Positions 61,853-64,000 of a stretch of 64,000 bases of DNA are shown piece after piece. Source of the stretch: Variovorax fucosicus (GTDB lineage Bacteria > Pseudomonadota > Gammaproteobacteria > Burkholderiales > Burkholderiaceae_C); NCBI RefSeq assembly GCF_030316825.1, contig NZ_JASZYU010000003.1, positions 620,001-684,000 on the forward strand, in the 5' to 3' direction. The translations under genes and the position numbers were made by a program. The notes beneath the pieces are model-generated. The model was not told the DNA's origin and ran no database searches. It saw only the letters and a program-made list of their open reading frames with translations. Position 1 is the first letter of the stretch. Each line of letters opens with the position of its first letter.

Positions 61853-62419
61853 TTGGCCACTGACAAAGAACTTTCCGACTTCCTCAAAAGTGTCGAGCGC
61901 CGCGCCTTCAAGCGGTCGGTCTACCACGTGCGAGACGAGGAGGCGGCACTCGACATCGTGCAGGACAGCATGATGAAACTGGCCGAACACTACGGAGACA
62001 AGCCGCCCAACGAGCTGCCGATGCTGTTCCAGCGGATCCTGTCGAACTGCACGCTCGACTGGTTCCGCCGGCAGAAGACACGGCGTGCTCTTTTTTCGAA
62101 CCTGAGCGACTTCGAGCCCGCCGACGATGACGGGGATTTCGATCTGCTGGAGAATTTCAACGCGCCGACCGATTCGCGCGAAACCGAGAGCGCCGAGGAC
62201 ACCACCCGGCGCGCCCAGATCTTCCACGAGATCGAAGAAGAGATCGCCGCGCTGCCTGGTCGTCAACGGGAGGCGTTTCTGATGCGTTACTGGGAGGAAA
62301 TGGACGTCGCCGAAACGGCCGCAGCAATGGGCTGCTCCGAAGGCAGCGTCAAAACCCACTGTTCGCGTGCCGTGCATGCGTTGAGCAAAGCGCTCAAGGC
62401 CAAAGGTATTTCGCTATGA
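61853..62419 (+). CDS. ECF-type RNA polymerase sigma factor
   Basis: 188 residues from TTG at 61853, the only start giving the family's N-terminus. Sigma-2 region: EEAALDIVQDSMMKLAEHY; sigma-4: ALPGRQREAFLMRYWEEMDVAETAAAMGCSEGSVKTHCSRAVHAL. The stop region overlaps the next start (ATGA at 62416-62419). The next gene may act as its anti-sigma factor. Confidence 0.9.
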   Translation: MATDKELSDFLKSVERRAFKRSVYHVRDEEAALDIVQDSMMKLAEHYGDKPPNELPMLFQRILSNCTLDWFRRQKTRRALFSNLSDFEPADDDGDFDLLENFNAPTDSRETESAEDTTRRAQIFHEIEEEIAALPGRQREAFLMRYWEEMDVAETAAAMGCSEGSVKTHCSRAVHALSKALKAKGISL

Positions 62420-62844
62420 ACGCAACACTTTCTCAAACTTCCGCCGCCCTCGAAGAACAGTTTGCCCGCCGTCTGGCCACTCGTCTGTCGGCTGGCAGCG
62501 CCGAGCTGCCGCACGACATCGGCGAGCGCCTGCGGGTTGCACGGCAGCAAGCCTTGGCCCGCCGCAAGCTGGCGCCGGCCCGCAGTTCCGCCTCCGTGGT
62601 GGTCTCGTCGGGTGGTGGTGCTGCGCTGCTCGGCGGCGGCTGGTGGACACGCGTCGGCGCGCTGGTGCCGCTGGTCGCGCTGGTGGTCGGCCTGGTCACC
62701 ATCAGCGCGCTGCAGGACGAAAACCGTGCCAACGACCTCGCCGAAGTCGATGCCGCGTTGCTGACCGACGACCTGCCGCCGGCCGCGTTCACCGACCCCG
62801 GCTTCGCGCAGTTCCTCAAGACCGACGGCAGCACCGCGCATTGA
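62416..62844 (+). CDS. DUF3619 family protein, possible anti-sigma factor
   Basis: 142 residues with an N-terminal helical part (LEEQFARRLATRLSAGSAELPHDI) and one membrane segment (VGALVPLVALVVGLVTISAL) near residue 85, then a periplasmic tail. The family occurs after a sigma factor in Burkholderiales. An anti-sigma role is inferred from this topology and position. Confidence 0.85.
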   Translation: MNATLSQTSAALEEQFARRLATRLSAGSAELPHDIGERLRVARQQALARRKLAPARSSASVVVSSGGGAALLGGGWWTRVGALVPLVALVVGLVTISALQDENRANDLAEVDAALLTDDLPPAAFTDPGFAQFLKTDGSTAH

Positions 62845-62849
62845 TACGC

Positions 62850-63620
62850 ATGCCCGCTCGCCCACTGTCCGGAGCCGCCGGGCTCTTGATCGCGGCAATT
62901 TTCTGCCTGCAGGCCTTGCCGGCCGCGGCGCAGCCAGGCGCGGCCACGCCTCCCTCGACCCCAGCCTCCGCGCCCCCGACCGCCAAAGTGACGGTTTCCA
63001 AGCCACTTTGGGCCACGCTGACGGCTGAGCAGCAAGCCGCGCTGAAACCGCTGGCGCCGCACTGGAACAGCATTTCCGAGCCTCACAAGCGCAAATGGCT
63101 TGCGCTGTCGCGCAACTACGACAGCATGAAGCCCGAAGACCAGGTGACGCTGCACAGCCGGATGACCGAATGGGCCGGGCTGAGCGCGCAGGAGCGCGCA
63201 CTGGCGCGACTGAACTTTGCCGAGGTCAAACGCCTACCGGTCGATGAGCGCAAGGCCAAGTGGGAGGCCTATCAGGCCCTGAGCGAAGAAGAAAGACGCA
63301 AGCTGGCCGCAAGCGCCAGCGTCCGGCCAGCGAGCGCGGCACTGCCCATCCGACCGGTGCCGGCTCGCAAACTGGCGCCCGTCCCCGCCATTCCGACTGC
63401 TTCGGCCAAGGGAGAGCACACGCCCCGCATCCAGTTGGCGCCACCTGTAGCGCCGGTGGCACCGGTTGCGGCGGCGCCCGTACCGGCGACGACCCCGGTC
63501 GTGACCAGCACGCCCGCGCCAGGCGCGCCTGCGGTGGCACCCGTTACCATGCCGCCGGTGCCGGCCGAATCGCAGGTGCCGGCGCCGGCCGCCGTTCCTG
63601 CGGCCCGCCCGACCGAGTAA
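62850..63620 (+). CDS. DUF3106 family secreted protein
   Basis: 256 residues from the ATG at 62850. Signal peptide AAGLLIAAIFCLQALPAAAQ. A repeat-like helical section (LWATLTAEQQAALKPLAPHWNS, MTEWAGLSAQERALARLNF, KWEAYQALSEEERRKLA) is typical of DUF3106, then a Pro/Ala-rich tail. Periplasmic, role unknown. Confidence 0.85.
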   Translation: MPARPLSGAAGLLIAAIFCLQALPAAAQPGAATPPSTPASAPPTAKVTVSKPLWATLTAEQQAALKPLAPHWNSISEPHKRKWLALSRNYDSMKPEDQVTLHSRMTEWAGLSAQERALARLNFAEVKRLPVDERKAKWEAYQALSEEERRKLAASASVRPASAALPIRPVPARKLAPVPAIPTASAKGEHTPRIQLAPPVAPVAPVAAAPVPATTPVVTSTPAPGAPAVAPVTMPPVPAESQVPAPAAVPAARPTE

Positions 63621-63650
63621 CCCTTCTCCGCGCCCCGAGGCGCCGGATCC

Positions 63651-64000
63651 ATGCAAGCTGGCGCCTCCGCCCCTCCCGACACTGCTTCCCCCGCCACCAA
63701 CCTGCCCGACCTGACTGCCCCGGGCCTGTGGCGCCGCATGGCCTGCTGGGTCTACGAAGGCATGCTGCTGTTCGCAGTGGTGTTCGTCGCCGGCTGGTTG
63801 TTCAGCACCCTGGGCCAGATGCGCGATGCCATGGACGAACGCCGGCACTTGCTGCAGGCCTTTCTTTTCGTCGTTTTCGGCGTCTATTTCGTCTGGTTCT
63901 GGATTCATGGGCAGACCCTGGCCATGAAAACCTGGGGCTTGCGCATCGTCGACCGCGCCGGTCGACCGCTCCGGCAAGGCCGCGCCCTGCTGCGCTACCT
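63651..64000 (+). CDS. RDD family membrane protein, 3' end outside the window
   Basis: Starts ATG at 63651 and runs off the end. The first membrane segments (LLFAVVFVAGWLFSTL; AFLFVVFGVYFVWFWIHG) and QTLAMKTWGLRIVDRAGRPL are typical of RDD proteins. The stop is beyond the window. Function in most RDD proteins is unknown. Confidence 0.88.
   Translation, partial: MQAGASAPPDTASPATNLPDLTAPGLWRRMACWVYEGMLLFAVVFVAGWLFSTLGQMRDAMDERRHLLQAFLFVVFGVYFVWFWIHGQTLAMKTWGLRIVDRAGRPLRQGRALLRY

Overview
The window is high-GC DNA that reads as a chromosomal segment of a Comamonadaceae bacterium, most like Variovorax. This rests on gene content and order: cysI-DUF934-cysH-cysD-cysN, FdxA with a type-2 ferredoxin-NADP reductase, sigma factor-DUF3619-DUF3106-RDD, and pssA-leuA-leuA. 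It is a family-level judgement made by reading, not by a search. Coding density is high and both strands are used.

Layout. 1-6554 (+): assimilatory sulfate reduction operon, then fdxA and a ferredoxin-NADP reductase. 6559-11889 (-): a ferredoxin-dependent 2-oxoacid oxidoreductase (fused gamma-alpha subunit plus beta), a GltD/NfnB-like flavin/Fe-S reductase and a CBS protein. 12016-23039: an accessory cluster. A four-gene + operon encodes an alpha/beta hydrolase, a caspase-like protein with a VMAP-like C-terminus, a MoxR AAA+ ATPase and a 1486-residue vWA/TIR-like/WD40/receiver protein. A divergent peptidoglycan-binding-type gene lies before it and a convergent histidine kinase after it. 23226-30981: thiamine region with a TPP riboswitch, cytX, thiD on the opposite strand, thiOSGE and a TonB-dependent receptor. 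31016-35103: two tandem acyltransferase-SGNH paralogues. 35108-38329 (-): a self-sufficient P450-reductase fusion of CYP102 type. 38541-41447: two Ala/Lys-rich (phasin-like) proteins, a TetR regulator, an alpha/beta hydrolase and a small conserved-looking protein.

41491-47698 is a decayed genomic island of about 6.2 kb. Near-identical direct repeats bound it, each holding a terminator and part of a tRNA-Asn 3' end. The intact tRNA-Asn lies at the right end. Inside are a dead tyrosine integrase, a Big2/glycine-rich lipoprotein, a broken Abi-like gene with a (CAG)11 run, and several small secreted proteins.

47803-53539 carries an IclR regulator divergent from pobA, both N-degron aminoacyl-transferases (aat, bpt), a second IclR regulator and a PBP7-type peptidase. 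53657-61567 (-) is the branched-chain amino acid block: ilvB, ilvN, ilvC, pssA, a leucine leader peptide with terminator, then two different 2-isopropylmalate synthases. 61853-64000 (+) holds an ECF sigma factor, DUF3619, DUF3106 and the start of an RDD membrane protein.

The most interesting parts are the MoxR-vWA-caspase cluster, which looks like an NTP-dependent conflict (defence or programmed death) system with a possible two-component input, and two mini-cistrons that join operon genes through ATGA overlaps at both ends.
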